64,000 bases of DNA from Bombus terrestris (taxonomy: Eukaryota > Arthropoda > Insecta > Hymenoptera > Apidae). A model generated the notes under the pieces. The model was not told the DNA's origin and searched no databases. It was given only the letters and a program-made list of their open reading frames with translations. The stretch is from NCBI RefSeq assembly GCF_910591885.1, contig NC_063269.1:1674001-1738000 (forward strand), given 5' to 3'. Shown one piece after another: positions 26,301 to 41,300 of the stretch; position 1 is the stretch's first letter; each line of letters begins with the position of its first letter. The position numbers and the translations under genes are program-made.

Positions 26301-29300
26301 GAAGGACAAACGAAAAGAGAGAAATGTTTGCAAAATTCAATTAAAATCTTTTGTATTATTTTTCTTACACTAGAATTGTGAATTACAATAGTTTAATTAG
26401 AAATTTTATCGAAAAACAATGAAAAGGGAAGAAGTATTTAATAGAAAGATCGAGTGATTCTTTACTACTCCTTCTTTATACTTGAACATTATAATCGATC
26501 GAACCTAAAATATTTACTCGCAATGTAAATTATAACTTCCACTTATCAAATATTCAAATATCAAAGAAGGAAGTACAGTAATACTCCAAAACAACGTATG
26601 AATAAAATTCTCCCGTGGTAATGCTATAAGTACTAAACATGATGTGAATCATAATAAGCGCGATGCATGTCGAAGTAAAAATGAAGGAAACGAGCATGCA
26701 GCAGACGCTCGCTGATCCACATTGATATAATTATATACGAGGGATGACACAGACGAGCACGGTGGCCAGGATGTATGACGCAGTGATACGGTATGTAAAC
26801 TATGCCATGTGGAAAGCGCGGATTTACCTAGCTTGTAAAGGAATCGATGTTTACGATCTAAGTACGATAACGATCGTTTCCGATTAGGTTTGTCTTCCAA
26901 AATTTTTGCCACGAATTTACAAAATTCGGATACAACGACAACAAGCGACCGCACCCAGCCGCGCATTTTTGACCTCCTGTTTGTTATTCCGCGTGAGGTA
27001 CACATATGGCTTTGTTTGCTATAGATGAGTCGTTTTAGATAACATTCTCTTTCTTTTTCATTAGTTTTTTAATTGTTGAATATTTTTGCAACAGCTCGGT
27101 TTGTTTGTTAATTATTTATATAGCGATTAATCTCGAAATGCTTGTACTACAAAAACAGATAATTATTATTAATATATTCACATATGAGAAAGGAGTTTTA
27201 CAAATGAACGATACTGTGCTGTCGTAAAATACGACTCTTTATTCACGCGAAAAATCTTCTCCGCTTAAAATTCATATTTCTTTCAGATATTTTTAATAAA
27301 AAATTGTTTTCTTCGCGTTTCAACACGACTACGTTTTCGTTATGCAATGCTCCTTCAACCGCTTTTATTTTTGACGCTCGGCTGATAACGTCATAAAACA
27401 CTCGAGAAATTTTATTCTTGTCGGCTATATCACATAAAGCGGAAGCTCCAGGCCAGTCGCAACTTCCTGTTCCGTTAGTTATCGCAATACCGCGCCCACA
27501 AGAGCAGGCCGGTGCATTTTAGTAACTTCCGGCTCGCGAAAAATCGACCGATCAGCTTCGTTAAAATCGACAAGTGCACCATCGGCTGCCACCGTGGCAC
27601 TCGACGGCTTGAAATAGACACGAAACGAGTCACGATTATCCGAATTAATCGCACGTTACACGAGTTTCGGGATGCTCTTTTCCTGTCACGAAATTCCATT
27701 TCATTTTTCAATTAAAAAAAATAGGCACATACCATTTCCTAAGTAGAAACGTACGACTTAAAATTATTCCAGGACAAAACATTCTAAGGTAAAAGTTTTT
27801 ACGAGCGTTAAATTGGAACAAATTTCCCTTCATTACACTTTCATGCGATTTGTTCACGAAACTCGTAGATTCTCAGCTAAATAAAACTTACGGTAATTTT
27901 ACTTCGCTTAAGTATCAGTTTAAAATAAATTCCTCGTTGAACATGAAGCGAAGAAAATTATAGAATTTGCTAAACGAATTCGAAGAAAAAGTTGCCTGGT
28001 GTAAAACGAGGTTTCGCTAGAAATGTACTGGCGGCTATTCGATTTCCGCCAAAAGGTTTCGCCGGAAAACCGTCAGCCAGGTGAACGAACTCGAGTACAC
28101 GACACAAAATTAGTCCAACCACGTTCTGACCGAATTCGAGCCACACAGGCTTCGAAACGTGCTCGTAGTCTCGTGACTCAAAATTATTTATAGTGCATAT
28201 TTAAAGGAAATTGGCACGTGCATTCTTTGAGTAGCAACGGCGATATACACATTGTTATGTACTTGAATGTTATAGCGATTCCAATGATATCCCACGATCG
28301 TGCGAATATCCCGCGCTCTGAGTAGTATTCTTTGCGTTCGAGAAATGCGAGCACTCGGGCAACCAGAATTTTCTGACGAGTTGAATCTTCTGTCGAGCCG
28401 GCTTGAGCCTATAGAACTTACCTTCCTTAGTTTAGATGTCCAATCTAGCATTATTTCATTTTTCAAGGTATTATATCGAAATATTAAAATTTCTTCGTGT
28501 TCTCTACCTTTTAAGTATTGTTATATCATATAGGTTGTTAGGATGTAATGATTAAATATTTGAAATTGAATTTTAAAAAGCACCGACGATGGAAAGAAAA
28601 TGATAAAACTTCGATCTTCTTCAGTTTTGAAATGGTAAATAGGACATATTAGTTAAAGAAGGTAAAATATTTCTAATGCAGTAAATTGTATAATCCCAAC
28701 TATTTTCTTTGTAAATATCTCATTGTAAATATCCAAGAGACTAAAATATGCTAATGGAGATAACTTTATGTGGACGAAGAGGATTAGGAAATGTGTTTGA
28801 AAGGCCTCTCGAGTTAATAGCTACGACGGTCGCAATTAACCAAGAGATCATAGAGCAATACATTCATCGTTCGATTAATCGTCTCAAGAAACAATGGAAC
28901 AATATGCAAAGTCTCTTCCTGTATCTATTCTTCCTGTGCTCGAGGTTATATAATGACTTCACGATTCCACGTGGTGGAAAGGAATAAAACCGAACCTCCT
29001 CGTATCGATGTAAAATATCGCGGAACGTACGTCAAAGATAATTTTAATCATTAGTAATATGCATGAAACGCGTGCAAAGTGTATTTTCCCTGCTTAGAAT
29101 GTTTATCTTATATGGAGAACTCGTATACGATGAAATCACTAGCCGAACGCGGTTATCCTTGGCTACATCGTGATATATTAACATATGGAAATTGGAAATA
29201 GAGATTATAAGAAGAAGTAACGAGTAAGAGTCAACGAAGAGACAGTTAATCGTTCGTACAAAATCAATTAAAGTTTCATTGAACCCCAGAGGTCCGATAA

Positions 29301-32300
29301 AAGAAGCCTTTCTGCGCGAGTTCGCTTCTTTGATCCGTATAGCGAAACGCGGATAAACAAACCGATTAAAGGAACTCGACCAAATACGCTTAATCGTATT
29401 GTGTATCGTACAATAAAAGAGGACATAGGGGTCCTATAATCCTTGGTAATTGATCTCCTATAGAAGATAGATTTTACCCATTAGGGAACTAAAACATTTC
29501 CAATTTTTATATATTCGAACATTGTTATATTATTGCATTTGTTTAAAATGGTTACATACACAAATGCGCATACTTCCTCTGAGTAAAAAGCATTGACTTA
29601 AGCAATGTTAGAATTTCATGAACTGTTCTAATTACACTGAACTTCTTATCAAAGAATTCCTCTAAATCTTTCGTCGACTTTTTCCAAGTTACTCCGACAA
29701 TGTCCGAATTCACGTTGGGAAGAGCACAGGAGAGGAAGAGAGACGGGACGCAAAAACTTGTGTATGCGTGGGTTGTGTACGAACGGAAATATTTTATCTT
29801 ATTGCAGGGTCTGAGCGGTGATTTGGGCGCACGAGAAGTTCTCATTGGCGAATTGCGAGAGGCTGCCGAACCTCTGCGGGAGGGTTGCGCTGCAGAGGTC
29901 CGAGAGAAGGTCGAAGCAGCGGTAAATGAGGCCGTACAAGCCTGGGAGGACACCAGGGCCGAATTAGATGCCCTTTGCACCAAGTATCAGCACGCGTGCA
30001 GATTGTGGCAGCAGTACAAAGACTCGAGTGCCGCTGTTAAGGCCTGGGTGGACACGCAGATGGACAGCGTCGCCAACCTGCCACCTGAAGAGGCCGTCAA
30101 ACACATCAAGGTACGCGCGAACGTCTCTTTATTTACGAAATTTGCACAGCTGGTTAGTTAGTTTATTGGTCGATTGGTCGGTTCACGCGTGATTGGCACA
30201 TGCCTCGACTCTTTCGAATTTTATGATACTTTGGATTTTATCTGAAAGCAGAGGAAACACGAGATACAGCGTTATCATGAAAATGAAAAATTGGAGCGTG
30301 GAGAGATTAGAAGAGAAAGAAAGAGAGTAGCTGAAAGTGGAAAGTTTCTGTAAATCTATATTTAGCGTCCGAGTCATCGAATTTGGAATCGTAATTGGCT
30401 CAAACTGTCGGATAGCACCACCGAAATTTTATGTAGCCTTTGTTGCGATTTCTAAACTGGGGATTCTATCGTCTTTCGAACGATTCACAGAGTAAACTGC
30501 TTTTATCTCTCATGACTCATCGGTGGGCATCGGCTAATGAATTTTGCCGGTAACGCAAGTAACCATGAGGAATCAACTGGCAAGGTAAATGTCATAAAGT
30601 TAGCCGTATCTACCGTAATGTTGGATTAGGCTGCTAGACGAATACGAATTTAAAAAAACAGCCGAGCAAATGTTTGGACGTCTTCGAACGTCTTTATGGG
30701 TTTTTTTTCGTTTGAACGTTAGTAAACTAAACGGTAGAATCCTCAGTTTGCTTTCGTATATTATTACTTTAAAGGCTTGACAATTTATGCTGGCAGTGGC
30801 CATTAACGTTATCACGTCATATATCGATGACATAATATTTATCAGCAGAACACGGTAACATTTGTACACACTGTCGAACAAGACAAACTATCTGTTGGGT
30901 CTAGATAAGCCGAAAATGTTGTATCTGCTAAAATTTGTTAACCTATCTTCATCCATCGACATTGCGCTTCATAATCTTTTTCTGTTATCCTTCTTATTAT
31001 TCTGTTTTCCATCGAATTATTAATAATTATTCTGACCGCATTTTAGCTACGAAAAAAACATGTATTAATTATTTCTCTTACTGTACCCAACCGAGTATTT
31101 ATATGTAGCCGTTAGATACAAAAGTCAATACCGAACCTGGTATCTGCTCTCGCTAAACACAAGATCAATAACCAAGCGATCATCTCATCCATTTAAAATC
31201 ATAAAAAAGCATCTTCCCGCCACCGACAAAGTCGATATCTGCCCTTTAGTACCGTGAAACCCGGGAACCATGACTCTATTCCTGCATCACTCATGAAAAA
31301 AAAAAAGAAACTCTTCAGACAAAGCGATAGTGCGACCAGAACGTCATCGTCCCTTGAATGGGAGACTCGGGGTAGTGTCATCGTCCCCACCACGCCTAGT
31401 GCGGCACAACGGCACGTAGAAGGCACGATTCACCCTACGCAAGTGCGCCGAAACGTGGCTGCGAGGGTAGGTCGTTGAAATACGGGGCAACAGAGTCTCT
31501 CCCCACTCGAGTCTCAGGGTATGCGCATCGATCCCCGAAGAAGCGAGGACGCCAGTCTGGTCCAGAGTGTCGAGACGCTTGTTTCTTCACACATCTATTC
31601 TATAATCGTCGACGTGTCTCTGTGTGTGTTCACTATCCGTCTCTTTTCTCCGTGTATTATTATCGTTTCTTCAAGAGACCGACCGATAAGCGTACATCGC
31701 TCGTAAACACGTTTCGCAAGCATAGCAATTCGCGCGATTATGCGCGTACCATCGACGGTGACCAAGAACCGTGTCCAGTTTCCGGCTAATCGAAAATTCG
31801 AACCGCATACCCGATGTCGCGACAACACGTGCCCGATTTGCTCCTTCTACCGTCGGCTTGTCCGTCCGCGGGTGGATTGTGCGTGACGTGTTGTGAAAAA
31901 TAAGAACGATGAACAGTGACCTAAATTAAGAAACATGTGCACACCCGAGGAGATAAAGGTACGATCGAATTGGGATTCTGCGATATCAAACGTGCCCGGC
32001 TTCGCTGAAGGACGGTTCTGCTCGCCTATAAATCTGTGCGGTTTATCGATTTTTTACGTCTTACCGTGTTTAGAGAATTTATATGGTGATACAGGTGGTT
32101 TTGTTAATTAAATTTTACACAATCGTTTTAGTTATTCTTATTTGATTAAAATTTACGTGATTTCGGCAATTTATATGATGATAGCATCGTTCTTACAGCG
32201 TTGGTTTCTATTGCATACTTGAATTTATACGTAGATTTTAGTTGTTTTTATTTGATTAGAATTTACACGATGATAGACGAAGATAATGTATTGTATTCGT

Positions 32301-35300
32301 TACATGAATTACATATATATATAGATATGTTGTTTCAGCGTGATTCAATTATAGTATACAATCTATATCGACATCGATATATGACGTTCGTGGTTCGAGG
32401 CGTGGGATAATTTTGTGTTGGAACTGTGTAATCCGGTGCACGTGTGATGCAACGAACTGGAATAGAATTTCTGCGGAGTCTTCGTGCATGACACTGTGCG
32501 CTAATCTAGTAAATTGTAGTTTGCATTCGACGTCCCTACTACTGTGACTATTCCTTATCAAAAGATGCAGTTGTGTGGCTGTTATCGAACGATCGTGTAC
32601 CGTTATTCTTACGTTTTTAATATAGAAAAGGATATAGTAGAATCGCGAACGATACTGAAACAAAAAAATGCTTTCATAATCTGAGGAAGGTAACACGCGA
32701 AACTGAATGCACGTTTCGTCGACTTAAAATGCACGTAGGCAAAAATAAACTGAATGCAGACTGGAAACTCGATCGAAACGCATCTACTGTTTCACGCATT
32801 TGTCATTGCAAGTCGATTTTTCTCCTTTTATCTCTCCACAATACCTTCCTTTTCTCTTATTCTCGTTTATTAATTCGAATCATTCATTCCTGCGCGCCCC
32901 ATTCACGTATTCTCGTTCACACATGTCCGCGTGTTCATGGCTGCCATGAATTTCAAAAAGCATTCGCTCGCAGCCTGCTATCTCCGGTTTCGTTTCTCAA
33001 ACAATAACAAGCGTTTATTTCTAGCATGCAGACAACTCCCCTATCTTTGACGCGTATTTAACAGGTTTCTGGAATTCTGCTGCGACCACGAAACTATCAT
33101 AACAGCTCGATACTGAAACACTTTAATCACCATGTTTGCAATTAGCGCTAACACGACGAGACAAATTTAGATAAAACCAGTACGGAAGTATCGTTTGCTA
33201 CACACCATTTCCTTCACCGTGCCGGTAAAAAAATATAGAAAAGATCATTTGAAACTCGAACGAGAGCATCGAACACTCAGAGCTGTTCCACTGAAACTGA
33301 AATGCATCTGTCAAATGTACGTATAGCTCTACAACTATCTCTAGACGAGATGGATCACGTGTCCTTTCATTGTGATACGCGACGCTTAAAAAATATCATA
33401 CGTACATCGATAAGTTTGCGAGATATCTTGTTTATAGAATTGCATCAATGACATTGCGTTATGAGACATTTCGTGCGTGAATGTAAAAGGATTCGTAATG
33501 ACAAATGTAGAATATTTTAACCTTTTAAAAACACAAATTTTGTTCGTTTATACTTCCTTTGCATGAAATGACATTTGACTGTGAATATTAAACGCGAGAT
33601 GTTTCTTCTATAACGTTACACAAATCACATTATACCGCGTGGTATCTCATCCAAGGATGCTTAGGGATCAGAAACTCTCCAAGCGTAGAATGTCACTACA
33701 CTCTTAAAAACACACACAAACTTCGTTTATTTTCCTTTTATGTAATACATTTTACATGTTCAAACGCGTGAGATATCTTAATAATAACGTCGAATAAGCA
33801 ACAGTACTCTCTTGTCTACGGTTAAGGAGGGGTTAATCATCTCTGAGGGGAGAAAGGCTTAACTTTGATTTAAAGATTGTCGATGGAAACTAAATATCAA
33901 CTATTCACTTTTTGACAGATTTGCGAGGAGACGATGGCGGAACACAAGGAGAGGCTAGCGGAGCTTCAAGGGCTGGTGGCGCAGATCGCGTCGAACGTCG
34001 GTCTGGACGCGAGTGGACCGTTGAACTGCGAAGTGGAGGCACTCGGACAGCGTCTGGATGACATCCGTGAAACTTTGTCGTGTCTAGCGGATGCGGCAGA
34101 CGCCCGTGCCCTTAACCAGGAGCTCACACGTGGCGATTTATGCCAGACGAAAAATTTCCTGGACTCGGTCCAACAGGCAAGTTGTTACGTAATCCTCTCG
34201 TGAAGCATTTATTTTTTTCGTGATATACTTCCTGCTTTAACTAAACGTTCTCTATCTTCTCCTTTTTTTTACTCGTTTCATCCTTTGCTTCCTAGTTTCG
34301 TGGCAAACTGCGAGGTAAATCTCACTTTGATTGCATAACGCGATCGATAGAGCGTAACGAGTGTTTTATTTTTATAATATGGCGATATCAGAAGGACCTT
34401 TCAAGCTCCTTCTTTGCATAGAAAACGCTTTCAATCGGTTCATGCATTAATCGTAAATATAAATATCACATAATTTATGATTGGCAGAGATGAAGGTATT
34501 AAACATCGGAGGTCTATGAATAGAGAAATTGTAATAGCCAGGAAATCGAGAATCCGAATAAGGAGTTAACTTATATCTTCCTCGGTTAACGAGTTTGATA
34601 TATTTCGAATCAAATGTTTAATTAATTTTCAATTAAACGATTATTTACTTATTCACTTATTTGACTGTAAACGTGGAAATTATCTTAATGAAAAGTTATA
34701 AGAAAAATCAATGGTTTCTTATTTCACGAACTTGAATTATATCGAACACTTTCTCTTCCATCAAGTTCGAATAGATGAAGTTATACATTACAATGTAGTT
34801 TAAGCTTAGCTGCTGCATGAATGTAAATGATCTAACGATGACAGGTCAAAGCTCTATTAGCTCTCTGAATAATTCATGAAGTATTAGACGCTTTGAATTT
34901 ATCTCTCGCTTCAAACGCGCTTGCAAGACAAATGAAAAGTTATGGATCAAATGATAAATCTGGATTAAGCCGTGAAATTCCTTTTATGCGATTATCACTT
35001 TTGGGAATTTGGTCGGTATCCGAGATTTGTAAATATTTTGGACCCGTGGTATAGTTATCGGTGGAAAATGTCTTGACACGTGCGCTTAACATCGTACGGT
35101 GAGCGAGTGCGTGTTTATTTAAATTAGCGCCAGACGCTGCTAGGGACATAACTACTCTTCCTCAACGGAGGTCATTGTTCGATACAACGTTAGAATTCGA
35201 ACAGAAATCGAATCGGCCGGAATCTTATTGGAGAACGAGTATAAACACTTTCAACTTCCAGGCTTTTTCTTTTTCTTTTCCTTCCTAAGTACGTTGGTTG

Positions 35301-38300
35301 TAAGTTTCTAAGACATTTTGCTGTAGTTTCCAATCAAATCTTTACAACCAAATCAATGTTTCGAATCTTCAAGACAATGAAAAAGTCGTAAGTCTAAAAA
35401 ATGTGTCGGCATTTGAAATTAAAAAAGTCTGTGAGAGTTTCCAACTATGGCAATTAATTAAGGTTTCAAATTCATAAAATCCGTAAAAATTTGAAATTTA
35501 AGATCAAAGCGGAAGATTGAATTATGCCGAAGCGATAGACTTGACATAACGAATAACAGTTAATTTGGGATCAATGGATCGCGCAGAAAGTGAATCAGCG
35601 CATCGCGGCGCGCCGTCTGAATTCCACAGGGGCGCGTTTCTGAGAAGCGAGCTTTCTAAAGTAGTGAGCTTCGTACTCGTTGAAGAACAGCATATGCTCT
35701 TCTTGTTCTGGCCTTCGGAGATTCGCATGGAAGTACAAGATACCGCGTGCAAGCGAAACCTTATAAATTCCACTTTCTTCCGTGCGTAGTAAAACTATTT
35801 TTCTCGTGGTAACCAATGGAAAAAATGATAAATATCGATTTTCTTCTTCGTTTAATCCTCCGACGTAACATTTTACGGCAATCTAACCCTCGATGTTTCA
35901 AGTGGCTCGAAAATACACTCGAGCACACTGGTTACAAAATATATTGCTGATGGCTATTTTTATTATCGTACAAGGCTAACCTAATAGATAGAGGAAGCGA
36001 GTTTTCGAACGAACCTTGGCCGATTCTGCTGTGTCTCGAGTAATTTGAATTCGCTTGGAATTTTTTGAAAGGAACCCACGAATCGCAACTGCGGCTGCCT
36101 GTCAAGGTGATTCCTCTGGCTGCGTCAATGGAGTATATCGTTGTATACGCGTCCATCAGTTTCCGGCGTGCTATCGGGTGCTTGGCACAGGCCTCGATCA
36201 TTATACCTCGCACGCGCGTTTATATTTTAATCGCGGTAGTTCCGAAACACTTTGTTGTGTCAAGGCCGAAGGGCTTGAGCCCGGGGTGGCAATTACATCA
36301 GTCACGAAATCCGCAACAGCTGAATCCGGACGTGCACCCTCTCGTCGCGAAACTTTTGCCTCTAACGTACAAGGAGTATGCGACTTCGATTGTGTTTCCG
36401 ATCGAATTTCACTGTGGATAGTTTATACTGATTCTTCGTTCGTCGGTGGAAATTCCCAAGGACACGAGGAAATAGAGCCGGAAAAGCGGTATCGGAAAAT
36501 AGCAAGCAACGAAGCGAAGCACACTTGATATAGGCAGGGAGATCGTCTTATACCGAAAAGACTCATTTTTAATCAGTTTCGTTTAGATTTACGGAATTTC
36601 ATGTATTGAAGGCGGATTTACTTTTTCCTACGCTAATTATCTTTTGTTTAAAATAAATGGTAGGTTTTAATGGAAGAGGAGTAATATCTCTTGTTATTTT
36701 TTTTAATATGTCAAATTTAGTCGCCGTTTCTATACGTTAGGTATTTTTTTCTAAAGTAAATCGATCATTTTAAGTATCCGAATAAAGGTTAAAGTTATTG
36801 CTTATTGCTTTTTAGCAAATACATGATTGTAGAGAAACTAAATATTAGGAAGTTTTAGTTTCTGCTACGTTAGTTGTTTTTTGTCTAAGATAAATCAATT
36901 ATTTGGTATTCAAAGAAAAGATTCTTCATCCAAAATATATCTCTTATTTGGAATGATTACGTGTTTAACAAGATTTATAATTTTTTTGCAGAGCCTCACC
37001 TCGGTGAGCCAAGGCGAGTCGAAGGAACAGTTGAAGCTCCTTCGTAACCATCTCCTCGCGCTCACGTGCACGGAACCACAGCTACAGTCGATCAAAGAAC
37101 GCACTCTGGAGGTATCGACGCAGGAACTATCCGTAGTCGAGGTACTGCAACGATGGCAGAACGTCTTCAGAGAAACTTTCCAACAGTATCACCGTTTATC
37201 GGCTCATCTAGTCAAAACGCAGGATGGTGCAACTGCCCTGAAACTCTGGCAGGAGTATCTGACCGACGTGCAAGATTTCCTATCTAACGACGTGTCCGGG
37301 GATTACAACGGTTTATCGAAACACAGAAACCTGTGCGAGGTGCATCGAAATCTCCTGACCGATCAACAGAATCTCATTCTCACCGTCCGATCGGAAGAGG
37401 GCAGTAACTTATCAACAACGGAACAATTCAACATCCTAACGAATTTGCACAATGAAACGTTGGCTACAATTATGGAAAGACACGCGGCGGTACGTGACAG
37501 ATTGGCTGCGTGGGACAGGTACAAATCGGACCAAACTAAATTGCTGTCCTGGCTAAAGGAAATAGAAAGAGAACGAAGCCAGTTACACCTTCGATTCATC
37601 CAATTACAAAGGCTAAACGAAATTCTTCAGAGGATACAGGCATTGCTGGATAAAATAGAGCAAGGCAAATCTCAATTGGAGTCTCTGCAAGAGCAACAAG
37701 AAACTTTGCTCGTGAACTGTGACCAGACACTAGCCATGTCTATTCGAATGGAACTTACAGCTCACGCTCAAAGGATCGCCAATCTTAGTTCTAGTCTCGA
37801 AATCTGGAGAGACTATATACCGAGGATACAAAAGTTGTATGCAGAATATGAAGAACAGGCGAAGCACATCACGACAACGTTTTATGAAATTGGTCAAACT
37901 CTCAGCACAGCGTTCCACGCGAGGCCTGCCAGTTTGTCAAATACCAAGCAGCAGCTGGAATCTATTCAACAACTACAAAACAGACTAGCTGGCATGACTA
38001 CGGATTTAGAGTCGCTGTGTGTGATCACAGAACAGCTGAGGGAGTGTCTGAGTCCCATCGATATGAAATCGTTGAATCAACAACAGGCGCTTCTTCGGTT
38101 GCAGCACGGAGACCTCGAACACCAGACCGCGTTGCTTATTTGTAGGTTGGACGAGCGTTGCGACCTTTACGATCGTTGGAAAGATAGATCGGCCAGGTTA
38201 CTTACATGGATAGACGAGACTGAAATCAGAATTCAAGACTGTGACACAATGGCGCCGAACGAGCCTCAGGAGACCCTGAAGAGACTGGAGTGTGATCTGC

Positions 38301-41300
38301 AAGCGGATATCGCGTTGAAACAGCTAGAACGTTTGTGGATACAGAATACTGGTCAGGATCTGATTGAGGTAGCCGAGGAAGAGGAAAGCGAAAGGTTACA
38401 GCGAACTCTAGATGAAGTGAACGAGAGATGGGAACGGTTGCTGGCTATGGGCAAATCTAGGGCCAGTAAATTGGTCGATTTGATGAGAACTATGGATACG
38501 TTGGAGAAGAGGATAAGCGAGTTAAGGAGCTGGTTGGCCAGCGTGGAGTCTCAATTATCAGAGACGTTCGTGATCGAGGAAATCACTCAGAACTGCATCG
38601 ACAAGAAGCTCGACGATCACGAACATCTCCAAAAGACGATCGAAGCAGAAAGCGGAAACATCGGTGAAGTGTTGAATCTCTGCGAAATTCTGTTGAGCGA
38701 CTGCGACGCCTGGAAGACTTCCTTCAACACGGACGCGATAAAGAATGGAATGGAAGGTTTGGAGCGTAGGTGGACAGCGACCTGCGTGAAATCTGCAGAG
38801 AGGAAAGGGAAGATCATTCTCGCATGGAAAATTCTTCAAGAACTGGAGAAGATCAGAGCGGAACACGAGGACTGGCTCGAAGAAATCGACGTGGCCCTTT
38901 CAGAATTGGAGAACAACCTGGATGAAGTTTCCAAGGAAGAATCGAAGAACGCCATTGAGAAAACCAGAGTCATCTTTGATGATATAGAGGCGCACGAATC
39001 GGTGATCAAGATAATCGAACAAAACTTTAGTCGTTTAGCTAGGACAGGTCTGGAACCAGATAATCTAAAGTCGCTTATCAGCGAGACTAGACGGCTTATC
39101 GATAAGTGGCAAACGTTGAAACCTCGAACGAACGCTATTCTACTGGCGCTTCAACAGGGACAGAAAAATTATCGAGATTTCATCACGGTGCACGGCGCGG
39201 CTGTCATTGGATTAACGCAAGTCGACGTTCGACTGACCACGACGCAACACTTAGCTACGTTTGAACAAAAGTCCTCGACACGTCGAAGACTACAACAGTT
39301 GAACGAGATCGAGGAAGAGCTTCGTACGCAAAACCTCACATTGCATAAAGCGGATGAATTGGCATTGAAGGTTATGAAAGAATGTCATCCGGATGACGTG
39401 GCGACTATTCAAGTGCTGGTGGACGAGTATCAGCTGCTATGGAAAGACATAATAGAGAGAGTGGCTTCGTTGAGAGCGGAAATCGAGGGACAGGAGAAGT
39501 TGGAGGTTGACGAAGCTGTGCAGGTGGAGACGTTGAAATTCGAACAGGACACTGCTGTCCAAGTGAACACTTTGCCGAGGATAGTGAGGATGACGTCTAG
39601 CGATGCCTATCTGATAGAATTGGAAGCTGCTCTGATTGAGTGCAACGATGCGCTGGATACGCTGGAAATAGCAGTTACGCCGGATCCTGTCGCTGGACCT
39701 GGATTAAACACAGCTGCTAAGAATATCGTAAGTTTGGATATTATTCGAGTGCTGTAATAGATAGAATAATAAATATCTATTGATATTCAATGAATAATTT
39801 ATAACAAAGTGTTTCAAATGAAAGTTCAGTGATGTTTAGCGAAGAATCTATTGATTATTGGCAAATCTGAAATTATTGCCATTTAAAAAATACAAGATGA
39901 CTCCAGTTTCTTATGTAAGAAAGATTCCAAAAGCTTTTTTACGCTGATAGATGTTTAATATTAATAAATTTCGTTTGAAATATTTTTTGATTAACTGTTA
40001 GAACCAGAATCTAAACATCATGGCAATTGATTCATGCTATACCTATATAATTGTTGAAATATCACGTTTGAAATATCTTTTATTTAACAGAGTAAACTAA
40101 TTGGAAGCTGTCAATCGTCGATCGAATTGGTTCGTCACTTGCACGGATTGCTCATTGAGGATGGAAAATTAAACGCGCAGGTTGCCAAGGCGAACGAAGT
40201 AGCGGCGTTGACGAGCAGATACGAAAATCTGTTAATCCTGGCGAGAACGCGAGAACAACAAATCAGAGAACTCAGGTAGGATCATTTACTTTAACACGTA
40301 TAATTAACTACGTAATTACTGTTACTATAACAGACATTGTCATTAGACGTTATTGTACCTGTTTCAACAAAACCAATTGAATGTTAAACCAGAAATTTTT
40401 CGCGCGCAGGTCACCTAACTCTGACGTTTACACCTTTCCCTGTGATCAGTGAGTGTTCCCATTTCGCACTAACAGTTTCTCATTAACAGTTGTTAACGAT
40501 CTCCGCTCATTCCATACCTATTTTTCTCATAATAAACTCTGAACATTAGCATGCCAAAAAAGTTCACTTTGCAAAAATTTCGTCTAATCATAAGAAAATA
40601 TAAATATAGATATGACAGCGAAAAATATGAAATTTTGTATATTACAGCGATAACGGTAGATTAACCTGCCCCTTATGTTCGCGCCGTAACTGGGCTCAAT
40701 TGGAGAACGATCTCTGGAGATTAGAAAAGTGGCTGGAATTCGCAGAAGGCACGCAAAGTGAACAACATTCGCCACCAAGCAACATAGAACAATTGGAGGA
40801 TGTCATACAAGATCACAGAGAATTCGTACTCGATTTGGACAGTCATAAGAGTATTCTAGTCAGTCTGAACACTGTCGGCGCTCATTTAGCCGATCACACG
40901 GAGGAACTGTGTCGAGCGATGCAACTCAGAGACAGATTAACCGTCGCAAACACGAGATGGGAGAAGGTGTGCAACGTGACTACACATTGGGAGGAACAAC
41001 TGCAAGTTGCGTTGATGTCGAACCAGCAATTCCATCGTATTATAGAGGAACTGCTTACCTGGTTGGAGAAAACGGAAGTTAGTATACGAGCCAGCGAACC
41101 GGTCGACTTGACCGAGTCGACGGAAATTATGACCGCCAAGTACAATAAATTCAGGTATGTTTTTAGAATGTTAGACTTGTTATCTTTATTTACAATTGTT
41201 CCAGCATCTACTAAATTAATCAAACAACAAAACAAATATTTCGTATTTTTCAATAACTACATACTGTTGCAAACTATTAACGTTTATATCGGAATAATTA

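Noticed and set aside
28300..28533. 77-codon plus-strand frame in Msp300 intron 8 ending near a possible donor (AAG/GTATTA)
   Set aside because: No acceptor or conserved family, and the helical look is weak. Not enough to call an exon.
28748..28987. 79-codon frame in intron 8 with some helical character
   Set aside because: No splice context that would join it in phase 0 to neighbouring exons; likely chance.
36055..36528. 157-codon frame in intron 10
   Set aside because: A second plus frame and a minus frame are open over the same bases, as expected of GC-rich noncoding DNA; no splice sites or homology recognised.
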